DNA of 64,000 nt, taken from the NCBI RefSeq assembly GCF_003797765.1, contig NZ_RKMB01000010.1, positions 124,001-188,000 of the forward strand. Reading direction: 5' to 3'. This stretch comes from Ramlibacter sp. WS9 (lineage in GTDB: Bacteria > Pseudomonadota > Gammaproteobacteria > Burkholderiales > Burkholderiaceae_C). The translations under genes were made by a program, and so were the position numbers. The notes beneath the pieces are model-generated. The model saw nothing but the letters and a program-made list of their open reading frames with translations, had not been told where the DNA came from and did no database searches. How positions within the stretch are numbered: the first letter of the stretch is position 1; every line of letters begins with the position of its first letter. Shown in pieces: positions 34,305 to 42,438 of the stretch.

Positions 34305-35507
34305 ATGAGCACAAACCGTGGAGTCGCTTACGTCAAGCAGGGCGTCGTCGAAGTGCAAGGCATCGAATTCCCCGAGCTGGTGGACCCGCGTGGACGCACG
34401 ATCAACCATGGCGTGATTCTGAAAGTCGTATCGACGAACATCTGCGGCTCGGACCAGCACATGGTGCGCGGCCGCACCACGGCGCCGGCCGGGTTGATCC
34501 TCGGACACGAAATCACGGGCGAGGTGATTGAACTTGGCCGCGATGTCGAGACGCTGCGCAAAGGCGATCTGGTGTCGGTTCCGTTCAACGTGGCCTGCGG
34601 CCGATGCCGCACCTGCAAGGAACAGCACACCGGTGTGTGCCTGACAGTGAATCCGGCGCGCGCCGGAGGCGCTTACGGCTACGTGGACAAGGGTGGATGG
34701 GTCGGTGGGCAGGCTGAGTACGTGCTGGTGCCCTACGCCGACTTCAACCTGCTGAAGTTCCCGGACCGTGAACAGGCGCTGGCGAAGATCCGCGACTTGA
34801 CCTGCCTGTCGGACATCCTGCCCACCGGCTATCACGGGGCCGTGACCGCTGGTGTCGGTCCCGGCAGCACTGTCTATGTGGCGGGCGCGGGTCCGGTGGG
34901 CCTGGCCGCTGCTGCCTCGGCGCAGTTGCTGGGAGCGGCCGCGGTCATCGTGGGTGACGTCAACCCGGCGCGACTGGCGCACGCGCGCAGCGTCGGGTTT
35001 CTCACGGCTGACCTGTCGCAGGACGCGGCGCTTGCGGACCAGATCGAACAGATCCTCGGCGTGCCCGAGGTCGACTGCGCCATCGATGCGGTGGGCTTCG
35101 AGGCGCGCGGGCATGGTCACGAAGGCTCGCAACACGAGGCGCCGGCGACCGTACTGAATTCTCTGATGGAAGTCACCCGAGCATCCGGCAAAATCGGCAT
35201 CCCGGGCCTGTACGTCACGGACGATCCGGGCGCGGTGGACGAATCGGCCAAGCGCGGCGCGCTGAGCGTGCGGCTCGGCCTGGGCTGGGCCAAGTCGCAC
35301 AGCTTCTTCACGGGCCAGACTCCCGTCATGAAATACAACCGTGCCCTGATGCAGGCCATTCTTTGGGACCGCATCAAGATCGCGCATATCGTGGGTGTGG
35401 AAGTGATCTCGCTGGACGACGCACCCCGGGGCTACGCCCAGTTCGACTCGGGCGTGGCTAAGAAATTTGTGATCGATCCGCACGGCATGCTCGCAAAGGC
35501 CACCTGA
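34305..35507 (+). CDS. fdhA: Zinc-dependent formaldehyde dehydrogenase, glutathione-independent (FdhA type)
   Basis: 400 residues, the size of Pseudomonas glutathione-independent formaldehyde dehydrogenase. NICGSDQHMVRG holds the catalytic-zinc Cys, GHEITGEV the His, and CGRCRTCKEQHTGVC the four cysteines of structural zinc; VAGAGPVGLAAAASAQLLGAAAVIVGDV is the NAD Rossmann motif, and the long insertion NPARAGGAYGYVDKGGWVGGQAEYV is typical of FdhA. The ATG is chosen over a TTG two codons earlier. A LuxR-type site upstream matches that of the Rieske oxygenase operon, which would release formaldehyde by O-demethylation, so detoxification of that formaldehyde is the likely job. Confidence 0.88.
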   Translation: MSTNRGVAYVKQGVVEVQGIEFPELVDPRGRTINHGVILKVVSTNICGSDQHMVRGRTTAPAGLILGHEITGEVIELGRDVETLRKGDLVSVPFNVACGRCRTCKEQHTGVCLTVNPARAGGAYGYVDKGGWVGGQAEYVLVPYADFNLLKFPDREQALAKIRDLTCLSDILPTGYHGAVTAGVGPGSTVYVAGAGPVGLAAAASAQLLGAAAVIVGDVNPARLAHARSVGFLTADLSQDAALADQIEQILGVPEVDCAIDAVGFEARGHGHEGSQHEAPATVLNSLMEVTRASGKIGIPGLYVTDDPGAVDESAKRGALSVRLGLGWAKSHSFFTGQTPVMKYNRALMQAILWDRIKIAHIVGVEVISLDDAPRGYAQFDSGVAKKFVIDPHGMLAKAT

Positions 35508-35553
35508 CCTTTAGTTACCCAGGCCGCGCATGAACTCGGCTGGCCGCTTGCGC

Positions 35554-35579
35554 ACGCTCACAGCGCGGGCTGTGAGCGT
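35554..35579. terminator. Strong hairpin between convergent fdhA and nitroreductase operon ends
   Basis: Perfect 11-base arms ACGCTCACAGC / GCTGTGAGCGT with loop GCGG, midway between the two convergent stop codons. There is no T run on either side, so it may act as a bidirectional terminator or as an RNA 3' stabiliser. Confidence 0.6.
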
Positions 35580-35616
35580 CGACGGCGACCCAGTCCACGA
35601 AGTGGCAACCGGGGGC

Positions 35617-36210
35617 TCAGGCCACAACGACGCTGTCAGCGAATGCCAGGCGCGGTCCACGCGGACGGTTGCCCGATGGATCACCCCAGCCGAGATTGAC
35701 CAGGAAGTTGGCCTTCCAGCGCCCATCGGGAAAGAACGCCTCGTTCAGCACGGCCGGGTTGAAACCGCTCATCGGCCCGGCGGCCAAACCGAGTGCGCGG
35801 GCTGCAATGATCAGGTAGGCGCCTTGCAGGGCGCTGTTGCGGGTCGCGGTGTCCGCACTCAGTCCCGCGTTGTTGGCGAACATGTCGCGCGCGCCGGGGT
35901 TGGCGGGAAACTGCGTGGGCATGTGCTCGAAAAATGCAGTGTCGTAGGCGACGATGGCCACCACAGGCGCCGCCATCGTCTTCTCGACGTTGTTGGGCAT
36001 CAGTGCCGGCTTGAGCTTTTCCCTGGCCTCGGCGGTGCGCACAAAGACCACGCGGCCGGGCTGCGTGTTCATGGACGTCGGGCCCCACTTGTACAGGTCG
36101 TATAGCTGGTGCAGCATGTCGTCGCCGACCGGGTCGGACGTGAACTTGTTGAAAGTGCGCGCTGCCAGAAAAATCTGATCCAGGGCGGCCGAGTCGAGAG
36201 CTTTGGTCAT
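35617..36210 (-). CDS. Nitroreductase-family flavoenzyme (RutE/malonic semialdehyde reductase type)
   Basis: 197 residues of the compact FMN nitroreductase fold: ARTFNKFTSDPVGDDMLHQLYDLYKWGPTSMNTQP binds FMN and the end ARALGLAAGPMSGFNPAVLNEAFFPDGRWKANFLVNLGWGDP is the typical C-terminal core. The sequence follows the RutE/HadB-like branch that reduces malonic semialdehyde or acts on small aldehydes and quinoid compounds. It is the last gene of the large LuxR-linked minus-strand operon and so probably handles a ring-cleavage product; the reaction is not established. Confidence 0.87.
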   Translation of the reverse strand: MTKALDSAALDQIFLAARTFNKFTSDPVGDDMLHQLYDLYKWGPTSMNTQPGRVVFVRTAEAREKLKPALMPNNVEKTMAAPVVAIVAYDTAFFEHMPTQFPANPGARDMFANNAGLSADTATRNSALQGAYLIIAARALGLAAGPMSGFNPAVLNEAFFPDGRWKANFLVNLGWGDPSGNRPRGPRLAFADSVVVA

Positions 36211-36250
36211 GTTGCAGGTGGTTGCGGGTTAGGGCGCGGTATGCGCCGTT

Positions 36251-36697
36251 TCAGAACATGGTGTTGGTGTTGGCGGCCTGCTCGGGCACAGGCTGAATCA
36301 CGTCCCAATGCTCGGCGATGCGGCCGCCTTCAACGCGAAAAATGTCGACGATGGCTGAAACGCGCCCGTCCGGACCGGGCGCGCGTACGTGCAGCCACAC
36401 CAGGTCGCCGTCGGCGGCGACGCGTCGAATGTCTACCTGGGTCTTGGGTGCGCCCGCGAAGATCTTCTCGAACAATAGCCGCACGGGCGCGCGCCCAGTG
36501 GGCACCATCGGGTTGTGCTGGATGTAGCCTTCAGCCAGATATCGGTCGATCGCGGAAACGTCTTTGTCGCCGAATAACTGCTGGTAAAACCGCAGCACCA
36601 GTTCCTTGTTCTGGGTGGCCTGGGCGTCGCCGGCAAACGCGGGCGCGGCGCACAAGGCCAAGACCAGCGCCAGGGCGCCGCTCGACAGTCGTTTCAT
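36251..36697 (-). CDS. Exported SnoaL/NTF2-like protein
   Basis: 148 residues from the ATG that opens a signal peptide (MKRLSSGALALVLALCAAPAFA); an in-frame ATG at 36730 directly after the upstream stop would add 11 residues. The mature part, NKELVLRFYQQLFGDKDVSAIDRYLAEGYIQHNPMVPTGRAPV and AIVDIFRVEGGRIAEHWDVIQPVPE, is a SnoaL-like cone fold. Relatives include cyclases and isomerases as well as binding proteins. It lies between the molybdoenzyme small subunit and the nitroreductase in the operon. Periplasmic location is predicted, its role unknown. Confidence 0.82.
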   Translation of the reverse strand: MKRLSSGALALVLALCAAPAFAGDAQATQNKELVLRFYQQLFGDKDVSAIDRYLAEGYIQHNPMVPTGRAPVRLLFEKIFAGAPKTQVDIRRVAADGDLVWLHVRAPGPDGRVSAIVDIFRVEGGRIAEHWDVIQPVPEQAANTNTMF

Positions 36698-36732
36698 TGC
36701 TCTGCTTCTGATAACAATGGTTTCTTGCATGA

Positions 36733-37593
36733 TCAGTCTCTTGCTGTTGCGATCGACAACTCGATCTGGTCCACGTAAATGCTTTCGGTTTCGATCGCGA
36801 TCCCACGCTCGGCACTGCCGTATTGCGGATGGGACACGCGCAGCGTGAAAGCGCCGCTGCCGGGGGCCACTGCGTCGAACTTGAAATCGCCAAAGGCGTC
36901 TGTCAGCGCGCTGGCCGCAGCCGTGCCTGACGGCAGCAGCTCCACCTGGGCGCCTTCCACGCACTCGATGCGCCCGTCGATCGCGGCGGTAACGCTGCCG
37001 CCGATGAAGCAGTGGTCGGCACGATGCAGGTTCTTGTAGTACACCCGCGGCTTCGATCCGATCTCGGGCTTGAGTGTTCGCAGCCCCTCGGCCTGCACGC
37101 GCTGCGCCATGTGCGCGTCACTCAACTTCGCGGCTTCGATTGCCTGGGTCGGGCACACGGCCATACAACGCGGGGCCGCCGCGCCCGTGTCCAGCAGATG
37201 CGCGTCGAAGAACCAGTTCTGCGGCAACTGCTCCTGCGCGTTCCAGACGATGGCTCCGTAGGGGCAGGCGTCCACCAGGTCGCGCCGGCCGCGCGCCATG
37301 ATGGGATCGATGATGACGATGCCATCGTCTCGCTTCCTGACCGACCCGTCGCTGCCTGCTTTCACGCAGGGCGCGTCGTCGCAGTGGTTGCACATCGTCG
37401 GCACATAGGCCGCGTCTACCATGGGCGTGACGCCGCGCACCGTGCGCTCGATATGGATCACGCCACGACCCTGGGGTGCATGGGGTGCCGAATAACCGGG
37501 AAAGTCGTTGCCCACCAGTTCGTCCTTGGCGGCCACGACGCAGTTGCCGCAGTTGTGGCACTCGGCTACGTCGATGATGAGGTTCCACTTCAT
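36733..37593 (-). CDS. Iron-sulfur small subunit of a transhydroxylase-like molybdoenzyme
   Basis: 286 residues. Ferredoxin-type cysteine groups begin with CHNCGNC at 12-18, then CNHCDDAPC, the ACPYGAI segment and CMAVCPTQAIEAAK, matching three [4Fe-4S] clusters. After about residue 190 comes a non-ferredoxin beta-rich tail (GSVTAAIDGRIECVEGAQVELL...GDFKFDAVAPGSGAFTLRVSHPQYGSAERGI) resembling a carboxypeptidase-regulatory/beta-sandwich domain. This two-part structure and size match the beta subunit of pyrogallol-phloroglucinol transhydroxylase (about 274 residues) and resorcinol hydroxylase. Its start overlaps the large-subunit stop by ATGA, so the subunits are made together. Confidence 0.88.
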   Translation of the reverse strand: MKWNLIIDVAECHNCGNCVVAAKDELVGNDFPGYSAPHAPQGRGVIHIERTVRGVTPMVDAAYVPTMCNHCDDAPCVKAGSDGSVRKRDDGIVIIDPIMARGRRDLVDACPYGAIVWNAQEQLPQNWFFDAHLLDTGAAAPRCMAVCPTQAIEAAKLSDAHMAQRVQAEGLRTLKPEIGSKPRVYYKNLHRADHCFIGGSVTAAIDGRIECVEGAQVELLPSGTAAASALTDAFGDFKFDAVAPGSGAFTLRVSHPQYGSAERGIAIETESIYVDQIELSIATARD

Positions 37594-40500
37594 GCCGGGA
37601 CTCCCATGGGAACGTCGGCCGGCGCTGCAGCGGCCGCCGGCGGCTGCACCGCCCACGGCTGCACCGCCCACGGCTGCACCTGCACCATGCAGGAATTGGG
37701 CGCCATGCTGTGCGTTCCCTGCATCTGCGAGCGTGACGAGGTCAGCGTATTCATGCTGCCGCCGATGTCGACGGTCTCGCCATTGATCTGGACCGGCGTG
37801 TACTCCGCGCTGGACTCGAAGGACTTGACCACACCGGACACCACCATGCCGGAGACGTCAGCCGCGCAGATCACCGCGCCGCGATCGTTGAACACCTTGA
37901 CCAGGCTGTGGTGTGCGATGCCGCGCGTGGCGGCGTCGTGTGCATTCATGCGCAGCAACCAGTAGTAGTGGCCACCGACGCACACGCGGTGGTCCTGGAT
38001 GTCGTTGATGAAGCTGCCCTTGCCATCCACGTTGGTGTGAAAGCTGTAGCGCGAGTGCGTGGCGATCATCTGCAGCGGAAAGCGGGTGGCCATCTCGCTG
38101 CGCGGACCTTCCCACGAGGGGATGTAGCGGTTGAGCACCGGCCGCTCGGGGTTGTGCGGGTCGGAGCGTTTCAGCGTTTCGGGCATGAACTCCAGCTTGC
38201 CGCTGGGTGTCTGCAGGCCCTTGCCGAACTCGGCCGAATACTGCGATGGCAGGGGTATGGCCTCGGCGATGTCCTTGGGCCGGTCTTCGGCAAACCAGCG
38301 GAACTGCGCCGCCGGTCGCATGGCCGGGTCTTCGGCCGGCACGACGTAGTAGCCCCGCTTGCAGAACTCTTTCCACGAGATGCGCTTGGCCGCGTCGGAC
38401 GAATCGAAAACGCGCTTGGCCCAGTCCAGCTCGCTGCAGCCTTCGGTGAACATGGCGCCCAGCCCCAGGCGCGTGAGGATGTCGGTGAAGATCTGATAGT
38501 CGGACTTGGATTCGCCCAGGGGCTCGATGCATTTGTGCTGCAGCGCGATGACGCGGTGGTTCACGCTGTTGAAGCCGTGCGGCAGGTAGCCGCCGCCCGA
38601 ACACCATTCGCCGATGTCGAAGCGCTCGAACTGCGTGCACGACGGCAAGATCACGTCGGCGAACTGCGCCTCGCCCTCCATCCAGATCGACTGGTTCACC
38701 ACGAACTCGATACTCTCGTGGCGGTAGGCATCGACCATGCGGTTCGATTCGGTGAGCGTGCTGAACCAGGAGCCGCCGTACTTGTAGATCATGTGAACGC
38801 GCGGGTAGCCCGGCATGGGGTACTCGAAGGGCGCGAACTGGATCTCGGTGGCGATGCCGTCCCACAGGTAGCCGGTGGCCCTGCCCTGGATGATGGCTTC
38901 TGGAAACTTCTGCTTCGGGATCAATTGCCGCACCGGATTCACGGTAATGACGTGCGGCATCTTTTGGTAATTGTTGACGGCGTTGCCGTTCCATTGCAGG
39001 TCGCCCGAGATGCCGCCGTCGGCGTAGCCTGGGAAGTAGAACTCGTGGTCGACCGGCGCGCCGGCTCCCAGGTTGCCCATGTTGACGCCCGGCTTGCCCA
39101 GGCCCTGCATCGCCATCATCATGACCATGCAGCGCGCCCATTGCGCGCCGGTCGCGCCGCGGCCCGCGCCACCGAATCCACCGCCGGCCGCGCCCGCCGA
39201 CAGGTAGGTCTTCTTGCCGCCCCATAGCCGCGCCAGGGCACGCACATCCTTGGCCGGCACGCCGGTTTCCGGCTCCTGCCACTCGGGCGTCTTGGCGACG
39301 CCGTCGTCCACGCCCAGCAGATGGTCGCGCCACTCACCGAAGCCGGTGGTCCGGCTTTCGACATAGGCCTTGTCATACAAGCCCTCGACAACCCAGACCT
39401 GCATGATCGCCAGCGCCAGCGCCGCATCGGTGCCGGGCTTGATCGGAATCCAGCGCCCGCCCAGCCACTGCGCCGTGGGGTTGAAGTGCGGATCGATGTG
39501 GACGAACTCCATGCCGAGATCACGCGCCCATTGCCGGCGCTGCGTGCCCTCGTGGCCGTCATACGCCGAGTGTGTGCTTTCGGGGTCGCTCGACCAGAAC
39601 ACCATGACTTCGGCGTTCTGCAGGCAGTCCTCGATGAGGCCGTAGCTACCGGCCACGCCCACGCGCTGGGCCTGGCCCCAATGGTGCATGGCGCCCCAGT
39701 ACCAGCCTTCCCAGCTGTCGGGGTTGGCCGCCACCCGCGTGAAGCCGACCAGGTTGCCGAAGCGCAGCAGCGAACTCAGGTAGTAGCCGACGTTGCCCCA
39801 TTGGTGGTGCGAACCGTGGCTGATCGTCATCGAGCCGGCGCCATGCACCTGGCGCTGTCGCAGGATCTCCTTCGTGACGATATCCAGCGCTTCGTCCCAG
39901 CCGATGCGCACGTAGCCGCTCTTGCCGCGGTTCTGGGGGTTGCGTTCGCCATTGGGATCGAAGTCGACCCGCTTCATCGGGTGCAGGATGCGCTTGTCGG
40001 AGTACACGGCGGATTTGAGCGCCAGCGCGTGCGGCGCGACCGTGGCCACGCGGCGCGGCGTGAAGCGCCGGCCCCGCGCGAGGATGGTCCAGCTCGCGGC
40101 ATCGCTGCCATCCAGCTCGATGGGGGTGAGCCGGACAATGCGGCCGTCCTTCACATGCACGAACAGGGGGCCGCCGTTGGTCAGCATGGTGTAGCGCGTG
40201 CAGCCATCGGGCATGCCCGTTCCCATCTTCAGCCCCGAGGTCTGCGACAGGTTCATCAGCTGCATGAACCACACGCACAAATCGTCCGGCCCGATGACCA
40301 TGACTTTGAAGTTCTTGGCGGCGTGGACGACTTCGCCCATGTCCGGGTTGGGCCGCATCATGGTGAGCGCCGTGTCCACGTCCTTGAACACCATGCGCAT
40401 GGCCGGATTGGGATGCAGCCCCGCCGCCGACTTGACCTTACCCCCGGTGATGGTGAAGTGCCGGCCGATGCTGCCGTCCTTCAGCTGAATCTGCACCACC

Positions 40501-40604
40501 GCATCCCGGCGCTTGAGGAAGGCACGGAACGCCGGGCGGCGCGCCGCCTTGTTCAGCATGGGCGCCAGGGCGAGCAGGATGGTGCGGAAGATGGTGCGCT
40601 TCAT
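37590..40604 (-). CDS. Molybdopterin large subunit, pyrogallol transhydroxylase/resorcinol hydroxylase-like, with N-terminal SCP2-like domain
   Basis: 1004 residues. Residues about 35-120 (VQIQLKDGSIGRHFTITGGKV ... FKVMVIGPDDLCVWFMQLM) look like an SCP2 sterol-carrier domain and are extra to the family. The DMSO-reductase-family catalytic body follows. It lacks the N-terminal cysteine cluster, as in Pelobacter transhydroxylase. With an offset of 122, the known active-site residues His144, Asp174, Ser175 (Mo ligand) and Trp176 fall on His266, Asp296, Ser297 and Trp298 (HGSHHQWGN, PDSWEG). The C-terminus has VQPWA repeats. No Tat signal, so cytoplasmic. Likely acts on a polyhydroxylated benzene. 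Confidence 0.88.
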   Translation of the reverse strand: MKRTIFRTILLALAPMLNKAARRPAFRAFLKRRDAVVQIQLKDGSIGRHFTITGGKVKSAAGLHPNPAMRMVFKDVDTALTMMRPNPDMGEVVHAAKNFKVMVIGPDDLCVWFMQLMNLSQTSGLKMGTGMPDGCTRYTMLTNGGPLFVHVKDGRIVRLTPIELDGSDAASWTILARGRRFTPRRVATVAPHALALKSAVYSDKRILHPMKRVDFDPNGERNPQNRGKSGYVRIGWDEALDIVTKEILRQRQVHGAGSMTISHGSHHQWGNVGYYLSSLLRFGNLVGFTRVAANPDSWEGWYWGAMHHWGQAQRVGVAGSYGLIEDCLQNAEVMVFWSSDPESTHSAYDGHEGTQRRQWARDLGMEFVHIDPHFNPTAQWLGGRWIPIKPGTDAALALAIMQVWVVEGLYDKAYVESRTTGFGEWRDHLLGVDDGVAKTPEWQEPETGVPAKDVRALARLWGGKKTYLSAGAAGGGFGGAGRGATGAQWARCMVMMMAMQGLGKPGVNMGNLGAGAPVDHEFYFPGYADGGISGDLQWNGNAVNNYQKMPHVITVNPVRQLIPKQKFPEAIIQGRATGYLWDGIATEIQFAPFEYPMPGYPRVHMIYKYGGSWFSTLTESNRMVDAYRHESIEFVVNQSIWMEGEAQFADVILPSCTQFERFDIGEWCSGGGYLPHGFNSVNHRVIALQHKCIEPLGESKSDYQIFTDILTRLGLGAMFTEGCSELDWAKRVFDSSDAAKRISWKEFCKRGYYVVPAEDPAMRPAAQFRWFAEDRPKDIAEAIPLPSQYSAEFGKGLQTPSGKLEFMPETLKRSDPHNPERPVLNRYIPSWEGPRSEMATRFPLQMIATHSRYSFHTNVDGKGSFINDIQDHRVCVGGHYYWLLRMNAHDAATRGIAHHSLVKVFNDRGAVICAADVSGMVVSGVVKSFESSAEYTPVQINGETVDIGGSMNTLTSSRSQMQGTHSMAPNSCMVQVQPWAVQPWAVQPPAAAAAPADVPMGVPA
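37642..37680. repeat. 15-base tandem repeat in the 3' end of the molybdoenzyme large-subunit gene
   Basis: GGCTGCACCGCCCAC occurs twice in full (37642-37656, 37657-37671) and then 9 bases of a third copy. It encodes VQPWA repeats in the last 30 residues of the protein, which end in an Ala/Pro-rich tail. The copy number may vary between strains. Confidence 0.8.
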
Positions 40605-40611
40605 CACAGTT

Positions 40612-41475
40612 TCACGCGGGCTCGACGGCGACCGTGTTCTCGATATGTCCCAGCTTGTCGATCTCGACACGGACCACATCGCCCGGCTGCAGGAACTTGC
40701 CCAGCGCGATGCCGACGTTGGCGCAGGTTCCGGTGGCGATCAGGTCGCCGGGCTCCAGCGTCATCACCTGCGAGAGGTGGTGGATTTGCTGCCAGATGTT
40801 GTAGATCATGCCGCCGGTGCTGGCCTGCTGGCGCAGCTCTCCATTGACCCAGAGCTTCATGTCCAGGGCGTGCGGATCGGCAATCTCGTCGGCCGTTGTG
40901 ATCCAGGGGCCGATGGGGCCGTGCGAGTCGAAGGACTTGCCCAGCGTGAAGGTGGGACTCTGGAACTGCCAGCTCCGACCTGTGACATCGTTGGCCACGA
41001 AGTAGCCGCCCACCACAGAGCGGGCATCTTCCTCGCTGACGTAGCGGCAGCGCTTGCCGATCACCACGCCCATCTCGGCTTCGTAGTCCATCTTGTCCTC
41101 CACACGCGGCTTGTAGATGGGGTCGTAGGGGCCGGTGATGCAGCTGACCTGCTTGTTGAACCAGAGCTGGTTCTTCGGAATGGCAATGCCGGCGCGGGCA
41201 GCTTCTTCGGCGTGGTCGTGGTAGTTCATGCCGATGGCCAGGTACTTCTGCGCGTCGGGGATGGGCGCAAGCAGGCGCACGTCCTTCAGCGGCACAGCGG
41301 CTGACGATTGCTCCAGCGCGAGGTCGAGCCGGTTGAGCAGCGCCTGGCCGCCCGCGAGCAGCTCGCGGATGGTGGCGGGCGCGGCCGCGTCGAGGTGGGC
41401 GATGGCGACAACGCTGTCTGCGCGAATGACGCCGATGCGCGTTTCACCTTGGTATGTATAGCGGGCAAGTTTCAT
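40612..41475 (-). CDS. Fumarylacetoacetate hydrolase-family enzyme 2
   Basis: 287 residues. The N-terminal cap (MKLARYTYQGETRIGVIRADSVVAI) precedes the FAH catalytic domain: IGMNYHDHAEEAARAG, KMDYEAEMGVVIGKRCRYV (metal-binding Glu), GYFVANDVTGRSWQFQ, GKSFDSHGPIGPWI and IATGTCANVGIALGK. In this operon it follows an extradiol-type dioxygenase, so hydrolysis of a C-C bond in the ring-cleavage product, giving pyruvate or a dicarboxylate, is likely. Seven bases separate it from the molybdoenzyme gene. It is distinct from the FAH protein of the gentisate operon (about 30% by eye). Confidence 0.87.
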   Translation of the reverse strand: MKLARYTYQGETRIGVIRADSVVAIAHLDAAAPATIRELLAGGQALLNRLDLALEQSSAAVPLKDVRLLAPIPDAQKYLAIGMNYHDHAEEAARAGIAIPKNQLWFNKQVSCITGPYDPIYKPRVEDKMDYEAEMGVVIGKRCRYVSEEDARSVVGGYFVANDVTGRSWQFQSPTFTLGKSFDSHGPIGPWITTADEIADPHALDMKLWVNGELRQQASTGGMIYNIWQQIHHLSQVMTLEPGDLIATGTCANVGIALGKFLQPGDVVRVEIDKLGHIENTVAVEPA

Positions 41476-41482
41476 GGAGTCC

Positions 41483-42415
41483 TCAGGAAAAGAATTCGGG
41501 TGTCAGCGGCGGGGCCCACTGCCGCAGTTCGTCGTTGCTGATGGGCGCGTGGCCCACCGGCGTGTGGTCGTTGACCAGGTCGCCGTCGGTCCAGTGTTCG
41601 ATCTTGTTGCCGAACGGATCGCGCCAGTAGTCGAAGATCTGGCTGCCCTGGATGTGGCGGCCAATGCCCCAGGCATGCGCGTAGCCCTTGGCGCGCAGGT
41701 ACTCGCCGCCCTGCGCGACGTCGTCCAGATCAAGCACCTCGAAGGCAGCGTGGTCGAAGCGCGCCTGGCCGTCCGGCGAGGTGATCAGCGCCACTGTGTG
41801 GTGATCGGTCCAGTCGTCGCCCAGCCCGCAGTGCATGAAGGCGGCGATGGTGTTGCCCTCCGCCCCCGCCCAGTAGGTGTCGGAGGCCCGCAGGCCCAGC
41901 AGGTCGCGGTAGAAGGCCTGCGATGCGTTGAAGTCAGGCACCAGCACGGCGATGTGCCCGAGGCGCATCACCGATGAGGGTTGGGGCTTGAGCCGGATGG
42001 CCTGGCCGAAGCGCTTGCGCCCGCTGGCCGGGTTGGCCGCCAATGGCTCGCGCACGGGGAGGGGCGCATGCTCGGCCTGGCCGTGGATCACGTCGACCTG
42101 GAAGCCGGCGGGGTCCTGCAAGCGCACGCGCTTGCCGCCGCCGGGCTCGGGGTTGTCCTCGACCTTCACGCCCAGGTGCGAAGCCAGCTGGTCCAGGTCG
42201 GTGGCGCTACGCGCGAGCAGCCCGAAGCCCAGCGGCCTGTTGCTCTCGCCCAGCTCGCTGATGTGCGAATGGCGCAGAGACCCGGCCGTGCGCATGTACA
42301 GCGCGCTGGCCGTTCGGTCGGCCCGCTGCAGGCCGAAGTCGCTGAGGAAGGTTTCCATGGCGGCCAGGTCGGTGACCTGGTAGCGCACGAAGGCAATGTC
42401 CTTGACGGTGATCAT
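41483..42415 (-). CDS. Extradiol ring-cleavage dioxygenase, VOC (type I) family
   Basis: 310 residues built of two vicinal-oxygen-chelate modules. The C-terminal module carries the Fe(II) ligands: His in LGHIAVLVPD (about 152), His in RFDHAAFEVLD (about 222) and Glu in NKIEHWTDGD (about 272). This matches catechol 2,3-dioxygenase/2,3-dihydroxybiphenyl dioxygenase proteins. It should open a catechol- or trihydroxybenzene-type ring next to a hydroxyl. It is 7 bp before the FAH-family gene and downstream of a solute-binding protein gene in the LuxR-linked operon. Confidence 0.88.
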   Translation of the reverse strand: MITVKDIAFVRYQVTDLAAMETFLSDFGLQRADRTASALYMRTAGSLRHSHISELGESNRPLGFGLLARSATDLDQLASHLGVKVEDNPEPGGGKRVRLQDPAGFQVDVIHGQAEHAPLPVREPLAANPASGRKRFGQAIRLKPQPSSVMRLGHIAVLVPDFNASQAFYRDLLGLRASDTYWAGAEGNTIAAFMHCGLGDDWTDHHTVALITSPDGQARFDHAAFEVLDLDDVAQGGEYLRAKGYAHAWGIGRHIQGSQIFDYWRDPFGNKIEHWTDGDLVNDHTPVGHAPISNDELRQWAPPLTPEFFS

Positions 42416-42438
42416 GGGGATAGCTCCTGAATGAATGG

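Noticed and set aside
37908..39227. 439-codon plus-strand frame inside the molybdoenzyme gene
   Set aside because: Complement of a well-supported gene; no recognisable protein features.
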